A stretch of 64,000 nt of DNA from Maribacter thermophilus (GTDB taxonomy: Bacteria; Bacteroidota; Bacteroidia; Flavobacteriales; Flavobacteriaceae), in contig NZ_LDAS01000001.1 in assembly GCF_001020565.1 (NCBI RefSeq), positions 3,496,520 to 3,560,519 on the forward strand. Reading direction: 5' to 3'. Positions 26,298-34,590 of the stretch are shown here, piece by piece. A model generated the notes under the pieces. The model worked only from the letters and a program-made list of their open reading frames with translations, did no database searches and was not told the origin of the DNA. The position numbers were made by a program, and so were the translations under genes. Numbering within the stretch: the stretch's first letter is position 1; every line of letters begins with the position of its first letter.

Positions 26298-26391
26298 CTA
26301 CATTGTTATCTATTATTTACAAGTGTTTTTAGTTTTTATTATTTCAATTAAAAATGGTAATTTCGCCAACTGATTTTAATTTTTTGATAGA

Positions 26392-28512
26392 ATGGCAGTT
26401 TTAGAAAATATAAGAAAACGTACTACGGTTTTAATACTGATTATAGGTTTGGCCCTTTTTGCGTTCGTAATCTCCGGAGTATTTACCAGTAGTAATTTTG
26501 GAGCGGGAGGTAAAGTGGGTACTACCGTTGCGGAAATTAATGGACATGAGATTTCCATTGATGAGTTTAGGCAAAAGGTAGAAACTGCCTCTAGAAGAGT
26601 AGGTCCTACGGTATCTTCTATGCAAGTAATGAATCAGGTGTGGGAAAATGAAGTTAGAAATACCATTTTAGGAGAACAGTTCGAAGATTTGGGAATAGGA
26701 ATAGAACAGGATCAAATAGTCGATTTTCTAAGAACTACAGGGTATGCTCAAAGTCCTGAATTTCAAAATGAAAACGGTGTTTTCGATGCTAACAAGTTTA
26801 GACAGACCGTTCTGGACTGGAAAACAAACAATCCATTGCAATATGAAGCTTGGTTGGAAACCGAAAAAGAGATAATTGAATTGGCCAAGGAGCAAACTTA
26901 TTTCAATCTTGTAAAAGCAGGTGTAGGGGCTACTTTAAAAGAAGGGGAATTGGACTATAAACTTGCCAATGAGAAGATGGATATTAAATACGTGCGCGTA
27001 CCTTATTCTTCTATACCAGACAGCACCATTACGGTTACAAAAAGTGAAATTGCCGATTATATAAGCAAGCACAAAGAAGATTACAAGCAAGAGCCCGCTA
27101 GGGATATTAGGTTTGTTTATTTTGATGAGAAACCTTCTGAGGCCGATGAGTTGGCCATTAAAAAAGCGATCACCGATTTGTTGGACGATACTGTTGAGTA
27201 CAATGCACAAACAGATCGTAACGATACTATACTAGGATTTAGGAATACAAAGGACGTAGCTGCATTTTTAGACAGAAATTCAGATGTAAAATTTGATACT
27301 ATCTATAAAGCGAAAAAGAACTTGCCATCTAGCGTTGCAGATTCATTAATGAATTTGAAAGTTGGTGAATTTTATGGGCCCTATAAAGATGCCGGTTCGT
27401 ATAAGATTTCTAAAATGATGGGAAGAAAAGCGAACGGGTCGGTTAAGGCCAGTCATATCCTTATCTCTTACGAAGGGGCTACAAGGGCTAGTGCAGATGT
27501 TAAAAGAACAAAAGAAGAAGCGAGGGAAGAGGCGAACAGGTTGTTGAGGGAAGCAAAAAAATCAGATGTTGTTTTTGCCGAACTTGCAAGAGATAATTCA
27601 GATGGCCCATCTGCTCCAAACGGTGGAGACCTTGGGTATTTCCAGGAAGGTACAATGGTTCCTAAGTTCAATGATTTTGCTTTTGGAAATCCTGTAGGAA
27701 CAATTGGTATGGTAGAAACCGATTTTGGGTTTCATGTAATTAAAATTGACGATAAAGAGGATATTGTTCAAATTGCTACCTTATCAAGAGAGATTATTGC
27801 TTCTGAGGAAACTACGAACAAGTTATTTACCGATGCCACTAAATTTGAAATGGAAACCATGGAGAATGAAAGTGCGTTTTCTGAAATTGCAGAAAAGAGC
27901 GATTACTTGGTAAGACCTGTGAATAAGATCAAGGCGTTGGACGAAAACCTTCCGGGTCTTGGTGCACAACGTAGTATTGTTCAGTGGGCCTTTAACGAAG
28001 ATACCGAAGTAGGTGATATTAAAAGGTTCAATGTAAACAACGGTTATGCCGTGGTTCAGGTAACGGGAAGCTATGAAGAAGGGTTAATGAGTCCTGAAGA
28101 TGCATCGGCAACCGTACTTCCAATAATTAGAAAAGAACGTAAGGCAGCTCAAATTATGGCGGCCAATAAGGGCAAGGCAATGGATGCCATTGCTTCAAGC
28201 AATAATGTTTCCGTTTCTACTGCCAGTGCGTTAACCGTGAAATCACCGACCATTCCTGGTGCGGGTAGTGAGCCTGTTGTAGTAGGTACTGCTTGCGGTA
28301 TGAAAGAGGGGGAAACATCAGATTTAATAGAAGGAAATACGGGTGTGTTCATGATCCAACTTACAAAAAGAACAGAAGCGCCTAAATTGCAGAACTATAG
28401 TACTTATGCCAATACTTTAAAGAACAATGCCGCTAATAGGGTAAATATAGAGGTGTACAATGCATTAAAGGAATCTTCTGAAATTGAGGATAAAAGAGCT
28501 GTATTTTATTAA
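26392..28512 (+). CDS. PpiD/SurA-like peptidyl-prolyl isomerase
   Basis: A 706-residue inner-membrane-anchored periplasmic foldase. An N-terminal membrane helix (about 12-30) is followed by a SurA_N-type chaperone region (about 40-200), and a parvulin (PPIC) domain is visible around 345-450: KASHILISYEG, FAELARDNSDGPSAPNGGDLGYF, GFHVIKI. The C-terminal 200 residues form a second, more divergent region. PpiD proteins help secreted and outer-membrane proteins fold after translocation. A second, possibly degenerate isomerase domain could lie at about 240-345 (YKAKKNLPSSVADSLMNLKVGEF). Ends in a bidirectional terminator. Confidence 0.85.
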   Translation: MAVLENIRKRTTVLILIIGLALFAFVISGVFTSSNFGAGGKVGTTVAEINGHEISIDEFRQKVETASRRVGPTVSSMQVMNQVWENEVRNTILGEQFEDLGIGIEQDQIVDFLRTTGYAQSPEFQNENGVFDANKFRQTVLDWKTNNPLQYEAWLETEKEIIELAKEQTYFNLVKAGVGATLKEGELDYKLANEKMDIKYVRVPYSSIPDSTITVTKSEIADYISKHKEDYKQEPARDIRFVYFDEKPSEADELAIKKAITDLLDDTVEYNAQTDRNDTILGFRNTKDVAAFLDRNSDVKFDTIYKAKKNLPSSVADSLMNLKVGEFYGPYKDAGSYKISKMMGRKANGSVKASHILISYEGATRASADVKRTKEEAREEANRLLREAKKSDVVFAELARDNSDGPSAPNGGDLGYFQEGTMVPKFNDFAFGNPVGTIGMVETDFGFHVIKIDDKEDIVQIATLSREIIASEETTNKLFTDATKFEMETMENESAFSEIAEKSDYLVRPVNKIKALDENLPGLGAQRSIVQWAFNEDTEVGDIKRFNVNNGYAVVQVTGSYEEGLMSPEDASATVLPIIRKERKAAQIMAANKGKAMDAIASSNNVSVSTASALTVKSPTIPGAGSEPVVVGTACGMKEGETSDLIEGNTGVFMIQLTKRTEAPKLQNYSTYANTLKNNAANRVNIEVYNALKESSEIEDKRAVFY

Positions 28513-28532
28513 AATATAGAAGATAGATATAA

Positions 28533-28564
28533 AAAAAAGCCTCCTTTTTTAGGAGGCTTTTTTT
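28533..28564. terminator. bidirectional Rho-independent terminator
   Basis: Stem of AAAAAAGCCTCC with GGAGGCTTTTTT around a seven-base T-rich loop. It terminates the PpiD gene on the plus strand and the convergent GHMP kinase on the minus strand; the kinase stop codon lies within the hairpin tail. Confidence 0.85.
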
Positions 28565-29468
28565 ATAGTATCATTTCACTAAAAGGTAATATGGTGGTGT
28601 ATCCTTTGTTCTTAAAATATGACATCTTATCAATATTACCGGTTGTCATTACAAAATCTCCGCCCCATGCCCCCAAGCTTTTTATGCTATTAGGGTAATG
28701 GTGGAATAGTTCTTCTTTGATCGTGGCAATGCCCAATGTTTCTGAAATCAATGATTCGTGGGTGTCTATGAGCTTTTCAAATTCAGGAAGATTGTTACAG
28801 TTGAGCATGGAGGTAGTGATCCGGTTTATCTGCGAAATTAAATCCACTTTGTCTAGCGCAAGCTTCCGATAGGCATCAATGGCATCTCTACTGTTTTTTT
28901 TCTGGTTTAGATAAATAAAGAAAATACTATTCTTGAATTTAGGATTGAACGTTACTTCCCGAATGTACGGTTGGTTTTGTTTTTTGCTATAGACTATTGC
29001 AGAATTATGCTGCGCGCATGCAATATCGTAGCCACTTCCGCCAAAAGTGGCGTCCAATAACCTATAGGGGTCAATGTTGGCCCATTTAGAAATATTATTG
29101 ATCAAGGTAGAAGAAGAGCCTAGCCCCCAGTTTTTTGGAAACGTTAATGTGCTGTCGGCGAACACCCCTTTTGACTTTTCTAAAAACTTTGGGTTTGCCG
29201 TTTTCGCCTCGTTTAAAATTTCACTCAATCTATGTGCAATGGCTGTATCGGAAGTTTCTATAATTTTAAAGGTTTGCAGGTCAAAATCGGCAGTAAACCA
29301 GACCGTGTTGGTTTCGTCTATACTCCTCCAGTTAACAGCCCCTGTGCCAGAATCTCTAATAGAAAGATATTGGCCAAATTTTGTGGGTAATGCCAAGCCT
29401 TCTGCGCCATCTAAAATGGCGTATTCACCAGATAGTAATAGTTTGCCATTGCTATAGAATTTTTTCAT
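28563..29468 (-). CDS. GYDIA-family GHMP kinase (mevalonate-pathway kinase)
   Basis: A 301-residue GHMP kinase. The family name motif is present as SGYDIA (145-150), and the ATP-binding loop as PKNWGLGSSS (111-120), together with an N-terminal GKLLLSGEYAILDG segment (8-21) shared with mevalonate and phosphomevalonate kinases. It is encoded with HMG-CoA reductase, overlapping it by four bases (29465-29468), so a role in mevalonate or phosphomevalonate phosphorylation for isoprenoid synthesis is very likely. Which of the two substrates it uses cannot be decided from sequence. Confidence 0.85.
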   Translation of the reverse strand: MKKFYSNGKLLLSGEYAILDGAEGLALPTKFGQYLSIRDSGTGAVNWRSIDETNTVWFTADFDLQTFKIIETSDTAIAHRLSEILNEAKTANPKFLEKSKGVFADSTLTFPKNWGLGSSSTLINNISKWANIDPYRLLDATFGGSGYDIACAQHNSAIVYSKKQNQPYIREVTFNPKFKNSIFFIYLNQKKNSRDAIDAYRKLALDKVDLISQINRITTSMLNCNNLPEFEKLIDTHESLISETLGIATIKEELFHHYPNSIKSLGAWGGDFVMTTGNIDKMSYFKNKGYTTILPFSEMIL

Positions 29469-30787
29469 GGCTGTTTTCTTAAATCTTCCAGAGCATTAAG
29501 AACCCCTCTATGGGTGACCGTTTGTGTTTTAAATATTGAAATGATCTTAGCTTTTTCTTCTTCGGTGGCCCCGTTCTGGTTCAAGATGTTCATTAAATGC
29601 ATTTTCATGTGGCCTTTTTGTATACCGGTAGTCACTAAAGAACTAACTGCGGCAAAGTTTTGGGCGAGTCCGGCAACGGCCATGATTCTCATTAACTCTT
29701 TGGCAGAAGGGTTACGAAGTATCTCTAAGTTCATTTTTACCAAAGGGTGCAGTTTGGTGAGTCCTCCTACAGTGCCCAGGGCAAGAGGGATCTCTATCCA
29801 AAATTTAAAAATACCGTTGGTTATCTCTGCATGTGTGAGACTACTATAACGACCGTTTTTGGATGCATAGGCATGTACACCTGCTTCCACGGCCCTAAAG
29901 TCGTTGCCTGTGGCCAAAACAACAGCGTCTATACCATTCATGATGCCTTTGTTATGTGTTACGGCACGGTAGGGTTCTACTTTAGCTATTTCGATGGCCC
30001 TTACCATTTTTTCCGCAAAGGTTTTCGGCGAAACCTCGGTAGATATGTTTAACTCCTCTATAGGGCAACTTACTTCGGCACGAACTAGGCAATTGGGAAC
30101 ATAATTTGATAATATGCTCATTATCAGTTCTATGTTTCGTTCTTCTTCCGTAAAAGAAGCATATTTGAGAGCTTCGCTTTTAAGAGTGGTCGCAAATTGT
30201 TCTAGGCAACTATTTATAAAATTCGCTCCCATGGCATCTTGCGTGTCAAAAGTACAGTGCAATTGAAAATAGTTTTCCAGATCGGCCGTTTTGTCCCTTA
30301 ATTCTATATTCAGAATGCCTCCACCTCGTTCAGACATGCTTTTTGTCAAGCTTTCGGTCTCCAATAATAATTTGGGTTTTACGAAGTCGAAAAATTGGGA
30401 TAGACTTGTATAAGATCCTTTAAAGATAAAATGTACTTGTCCTACTTTTTCAGTACCCAGCACTGTAGTTTTAAACCCTCCTTTTTTAAGCCAAAATTTA
30501 GCGGCCTTACTTGCTGCCGCGACTACAGAACTCTCTTCTATGGCCATTGGGATGGCATAAAGTTTTTCGTCTATCAAGAAATTTGGAGCGATCCCCAATG
30601 GCATATAAAGATTTGAGATGGTATTTTCTATAAACTCGTCATGCAATTTTTGTAATTGAGAATCGGAGTTCCAATAGGCTTCGATAACGTGTTTCGACTG
30701 CTCGGGATTATGGGTGTAGTTGTTAACTATCCAATCTATTTTTTCTTCTTTGGAAAGTTTTGAAAAACCACTGATCGGCTTTGTCAT
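29465..30787 (-). CDS. mvaA: class II hydroxymethylglutaryl-CoA reductase
   Basis: A 440-residue soluble class II HMG-CoA reductase of the mevalonate pathway. The catalytic glutamate lies in EESSVVAAASK (84-94), the catalytic lysine and aspartate region in HNKGIMNGIDAVVLATGNDFRAVEAG (about 268-293), a GTVGG cofactor loop follows, and the histidine-bearing flap near the C-terminus is in GHMKMHLMNI. Class II enzymes are often annotated degradative, but beside the GYDIA kinase a biosynthetic direction is expected. It is the first gene of the two-gene operon. A dyad lies in its upstream region. Confidence 0.92.
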   Translation of the reverse strand: MTKPISGFSKLSKEEKIDWIVNNYTHNPEQSKHVIEAYWNSDSQLQKLHDEFIENTISNLYMPLGIAPNFLIDEKLYAIPMAIEESSVVAAASKAAKFWLKKGGFKTTVLGTEKVGQVHFIFKGSYTSLSQFFDFVKPKLLLETESLTKSMSERGGGILNIELRDKTADLENYFQLHCTFDTQDAMGANFINSCLEQFATTLKSEALKYASFTEEERNIELIMSILSNYVPNCLVRAEVSCPIEELNISTEVSPKTFAEKMVRAIEIAKVEPYRAVTHNKGIMNGIDAVVLATGNDFRAVEAGVHAYASKNGRYSSLTHAEITNGIFKFWIEIPLALGTVGGLTKLHPLVKMNLEILRNPSAKELMRIMAVAGLAQNFAAVSSLVTTGIQKGHMKMHLMNILNQNGATEEEKAKIISIFKTQTVTHRGVLNALEDLRKQP

Positions 30788-30825
30788 TTATATTAGGTTT
30801 CCGAATTTAAGTTGGTATGTTTTAG

Positions 30826-30851
30826 TACTTGTAAATTTAAGCGTACAAGTA
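30826..30851. repeat. inverted repeat upstream of HMG-CoA reductase
   Basis: Perfect 8-base arms TACTTGTA (30826-30833) and TACAAGTA (30844-30851) around a 10-base spacer, 39 bases before the start codon on the minus strand. It could be an operator for a dimeric regulator or a 5' UTR hairpin; no T-run follows it. Confidence 0.5.
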
Positions 30852-30935
30852 TCAAGTGGTAAAGATAAAGGATATTGTGCAGAATCTAAATCAACGTGAA
30901 AGCATCGTTAAAATTGCCCTCTTTTTTACGCTGAA

Positions 30936-30968
30936 TTGAGGTTTTTTACAGAAATAGTGGTAAACTTG
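30936..30968 (+). promoter_or_regulatory. possible promoter for the DPP-IV/POT operon
   Basis: TTG (30936-30938) followed after 22 bases by TAAACTTG (30961-30968), one mismatch to TAnnTTTG, ending 26 bases before the ATG at 30995. Confidence 0.35.
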
Positions 30969-30994
30969 ACAGGTTTAACAAATTTCATTCATTT

Positions 30995-33160
30995 ATGCGA
31001 AAATTATACATTTTAGCAATATTTTTCTTGATTATTCAACCTGTAGTGGTTGCACAACAGAAGCAGGTTACCGTTGAAGATATTTATGCAGGGGCCTTCA
31101 GGACAGAAGGGATGGAAGCCCTACGTTCTATGAACAATGGAAAGCAGTATACGGTGTTAAATTTTGATAGGGCGACCAGGGCTACATCTATTGACAAGTA
31201 CGATTATCGCACCTTAAAAAAGGTGGAGACCATTGTTTCTTCCGAAGATCTGGATGCCATAGATAATTTTATGTCGTACCAGTTTAGTGACGATGAATCG
31301 CAGATAATTTTATCCACTGAAGTAGAACCTATTTTTAGAAGGTCTACCTTAGGTATTTTCTATGTGTATGATATTGCGTCTAAAAAATTGACCAAGATCA
31401 GTGACGAAAAGATCCAAGAGCCTACATTGTCTCCCAATGGAGAAAAAGTGGCGTATGTAAAGGATAACAACCTTCATGTGATGGACTTAAAAAGTAATAG
31501 CACAAAACAAGTAACCACCGATGGTGAAAAAAATAAAATAATCAATGGTATTACCGACTGGGTGTACGAAGAAGAGTTTGCTTTTGTAAGAGCTTTTCAA
31601 TGGAATTCCAACGGTACTAAAATTGCCTTTTTAAGGTTCGATGAAACAGATGTGCCCGAGTTTTCGATGGATGTATATGGTACCGAACTGTACCCTCAAC
31701 AACATGTTTTTAAATACCCAAAAGCTGGAGAGAACAATGCGGTGGTAACATTGCATATGTTAGATGTAGCGACCGGTAATATCTCGAACATAGATTTGGG
31801 AGATGCTTATTATGTGCCACGAATCAAATGGATGAACGATCCAAATTCTTTAAGTGTACAGACGATCAATAGGCATCAAAATCATTTAAAGCTTCATATG
31901 GTGAACGCGAAAACAAACGCTGTAAAGCTTTTGTTGGAAGAGAATGATGCGGCCTATGTAGATGTAACCGATAACCTTACCTTTTTGGCAGATGACAGTT
32001 TTATCTGGACGAGTGAAAAGGATGGTTGGAACCATATATACCTGTACGGTTCGGACGGTAAATTAATGAACCAGATTACGAAAGGTGATTGGGAGGTGAC
32101 CAAGTACTATGGTTATGATCAAAATGAAGACAAGATATACTATCAATCTACCGAAAACGGGTCTATTAACCGTGGTATCTATAGTATAGAGAGCAATGGG
32201 GAGAACAAAAAGGCCTTAGCGGTATCCGCAGGAACCAATTCAGCTTCTTTTAGTTCAGATTTCACCTATTTTATAAATACTTTTTCCAGTGCCGATACAC
32301 CACCCGTTTTTACTTTGCACAAAGCATTGAGCGGTAAAAAAGTGAAGGATATCAAAGATAATTCTGCTTTATTGGATAAGTTAAAGGGCTACGCCATAAG
32401 TGCTAAGGAATTCTCCACGATTTCCGTTAATGGTAATGATCTAAACATGTATATGATCAAACCTGTAGATTTTGACCCCTCAAAAAAATATCCCTTGTTC
32501 ATGTACCAGTACAGTGGTCCCGGTTCTCAGAATGTTTCGAATAGTTGGATGGGCACCAATGATTACTGGCACCAAAGTTTAGTGGCCCAAGGGTATATTG
32601 TTGCTTGCGTAGATGGCCGTGGAACCGGATTTAAAGGAAGGGATTTCAAGAAAGTCACTCAAAAGGAGTTGGGTAAATTTGAAGTGGAAGACCAGATTGC
32701 CGCTGCCCAAAAATTAAGTGAATTGCCCTATATCGACGAGGAAAGAACCGGTATATGGGGTTGGAGCTATGGAGGCTTTATGTCTACCAACTGTATATTA
32801 AAAGGAAACGATACCTTTGAAATGGCCATTGCGGTAGCACCGGTAACATCGTGGGCTTTTTATGATACGATCTATACAGAACGCTATATGCAGACACCAC
32901 AAGAAAACCCAAGTGGTTACGATGACAATTCGCCCTTTAATTATCCTGAAATGTTAAAAGGAAAGTATTTGTTGATACATGGTTCTGGAGATGATAATGT
33001 ACATGTGCAAAATACAATGAGAATGGTAGAAGCCTTGATACAGGCGAACAAACAATTTGAATGGGCCATTTATCCAGATAAGAACCATGGTATTTATGGT
33101 GGTAACACCAGAGTACACCTCTTTAATAAAATGACAAACTTTGTAAAGGATAATCTGTAA
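30995..33160 (+). CDS. S9B family dipeptidyl peptidase IV-like protease
   Basis: A 721-residue exported serine peptidase: signal peptide (1-20, ending VAQ), an N-terminal beta-propeller (about 40-470) containing the DPP-IV glutamate motif DWVYEEEFAF (190-199) that binds the substrate N-terminus, and an alpha/beta hydrolase domain. The catalytic triad is S591 in GWSYGGF, D666 in GSGDDNVH and H698 in KNHGIYGG. It should release Xaa-Pro dipeptides (or tripeptides, as in the prolyl-tripeptidyl peptidases of this phylum) in the periplasm. Its 34-base proximity to a peptide transporter implies a joint role in peptide feeding. Confidence 0.93.
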   Translation: MRKLYILAIFFLIIQPVVVAQQKQVTVEDIYAGAFRTEGMEALRSMNNGKQYTVLNFDRATRATSIDKYDYRTLKKVETIVSSEDLDAIDNFMSYQFSDDESQIILSTEVEPIFRRSTLGIFYVYDIASKKLTKISDEKIQEPTLSPNGEKVAYVKDNNLHVMDLKSNSTKQVTTDGEKNKIINGITDWVYEEEFAFVRAFQWNSNGTKIAFLRFDETDVPEFSMDVYGTELYPQQHVFKYPKAGENNAVVTLHMLDVATGNISNIDLGDAYYVPRIKWMNDPNSLSVQTINRHQNHLKLHMVNAKTNAVKLLLEENDAAYVDVTDNLTFLADDSFIWTSEKDGWNHIYLYGSDGKLMNQITKGDWEVTKYYGYDQNEDKIYYQSTENGSINRGIYSIESNGENKKALAVSAGTNSASFSSDFTYFINTFSSADTPPVFTLHKALSGKKVKDIKDNSALLDKLKGYAISAKEFSTISVNGNDLNMYMIKPVDFDPSKKYPLFMYQYSGPGSQNVSNSWMGTNDYWHQSLVAQGYIVACVDGRGTGFKGRDFKKVTQKELGKFEVEDQIAAAQKLSELPYIDEERTGIWGWSYGGFMSTNCILKGNDTFEMAIAVAPVTSWAFYDTIYTERYMQTPQENPSGYDDNSPFNYPEMLKGKYLLIHGSGDDNVHVQNTMRMVEALIQANKQFEWAIYPDKNHGIYGGNTRVHLFNKMTNFVKDNL

Positions 33161-33193
33161 CAAAAATCTTTAGATAATCAAACTAAATATATA

Positions 33194-34546
33194 ATGACAA
33201 ATTCAATACCAGCTAATCAAAAACAACTTTTTGGACATCCTGTAGGGCTTTATATACTATTTTTTACCGAAATGTGGGAGCGCTTTTCTTACTATGGAAT
33301 GCGTGCATTGTTTACCTTGTTTTTGGTTGCTGAAACTACTTCGAGTAACGCCGGTTTTGGGTGGTCAAACGATGAAGCCTTGGCATTGTACGGTTGGTAC
33401 ACCATGTTGGTTTATGTGTCTTCTATCCCTGGCGGATGGGTGGCCGATAAATTATTGGGGCAAAAGAAAACCGTAATGCTTGGAGGGGCGCTCTTGTGTA
33501 TAGGGCACGCAGTATTGGCCTTAAATTCTGAGACTTCTTTTTATATTGGTTGTCTCTTTATCATTTTAGGTGTAGGGTGCCTAAAGCCCAATATTTCGTC
33601 TATGGTCGGGGGACTTTACCAACCTAAGGATGAAAGACGTGATTTAGGGTTTTATATTTTTTATATGGGTATTAATATTGGTGGTTTTTTAGCCCCTATC
33701 TTATGTGGTTATGTAGGTGAGAATATTAGTTGGCACTATGGATTTGGACTTGCCGCCATTGGAATGTTTATAGGTCAGGCAGTGTATATGTGGGGGCAAA
33801 AATATTTGGTTCACGTAGGAAACTTGATTAGCCGTAAAAATGAAAAAGATAGGGAGTTGTTGGATAGACCATTATCAAAAATAGAAAAAGACCGTATAAA
33901 AGTTCTGCTGATCTCCTTTTTATTGATAATTCTTTTTTGGGCCGCTTTTGAACAGGCCGGTGGTTTAATGAATCTGTATGCTTCTCAAAAAACAGATCGT
34001 AATTTCTTCGGGCTGTTTGAAATTCCTGCTTCGGTATTTCAATCTGTCAACTCATTTTTTATTATAACCCTTGCAACAGCTGTTGGCGCGTTTTGGTTAA
34101 AATGGCGTAAAAAAGGGAAAGAATCGTCCTCGATGTTTAAAATTGCGGTAGGTATGATCATTATGGCATTAGGTTTTGGGTTTATGAGTGCGGCGTCATT
34201 ACAATATGAGGCAAACGGCTCATCGGCCATGTATTGGCTAATTTTGGCATATTTGCTCCATACTATTGGTGAACTGTGCGCCTCTCCCGTTTCATTGTCC
34301 TACATAACCAAGTTGGCGCCGTTGAAATACGCTTCAATTATTATGGGACTTTATTGGGCGGCAACAGGTCTAGGTAATAAGGTGGCCGGTCTAATTGGGC
34401 AAGCTTCCCAAGAGATGGGAGAATTCGAAATATTCACAGGTATTGCCGTAATATGGTCCTTGATAGGTATTTTGGTTATTTTATTGCTAAAACCTTTAAA
34501 ACGTTTGTCGCACGGGGCGGAAGATGGCGAGACTAAGATTGCCTAA
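33194..34546 (+). CDS. POT/PTR-family proton-coupled di-/tripeptide transporter
   Basis: A 450-residue major-facilitator-family membrane protein with about 12-14 helices. The POT signature ExxERFxYY is present as EMWERFSYYGMR near the N-terminus, and the second PTR2 signature as FYIFYMGINIGGF. The conserved lysine/glutamate of the central cavity cannot be assigned without alignment. It imports di- and tripeptides with protons and lies directly downstream of the DPP-IV-like peptidase that could generate them. A hairpin follows the stop. Confidence 0.93.
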   Translation: MTNSIPANQKQLFGHPVGLYILFFTEMWERFSYYGMRALFTLFLVAETTSSNAGFGWSNDEALALYGWYTMLVYVSSIPGGWVADKLLGQKKTVMLGGALLCIGHAVLALNSETSFYIGCLFIILGVGCLKPNISSMVGGLYQPKDERRDLGFYIFYMGINIGGFLAPILCGYVGENISWHYGFGLAAIGMFIGQAVYMWGQKYLVHVGNLISRKNEKDRELLDRPLSKIEKDRIKVLLISFLLIILFWAAFEQAGGLMNLYASQKTDRNFFGLFEIPASVFQSVNSFFIITLATAVGAFWLKWRKKGKESSSMFKIAVGMIIMALGFGFMSAASLQYEANGSSAMYWLILAYLLHTIGELCASPVSLSYITKLAPLKYASIIMGLYWAATGLGNKVAGLIGQASQEMGEFEIFTGIAVIWSLIGILVILLLKPLKRLSHGAEDGETKIA

Positions 34547-34552
34547 TAGAGC

Positions 34553-34586
34553 ATAGGTCCTTAAAGTAACAGGATTCTATTTTTTT
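34553..34586 (+). terminator. probable terminator of the DPP-IV/POT operon
   Basis: Imperfect stem (ATAG-TCCT with AGGA-CTAT, small internal loop) followed by seven T residues. It is located between convergent genes. Confidence 0.5.
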
Positions 34587-34590
34587 AAAA

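Noticed and set aside
26358-26365. TAATTTCG as a promoter for the PpiD-like gene
   Set aside because: One mismatch and no TTG at the right distance; not convincing.
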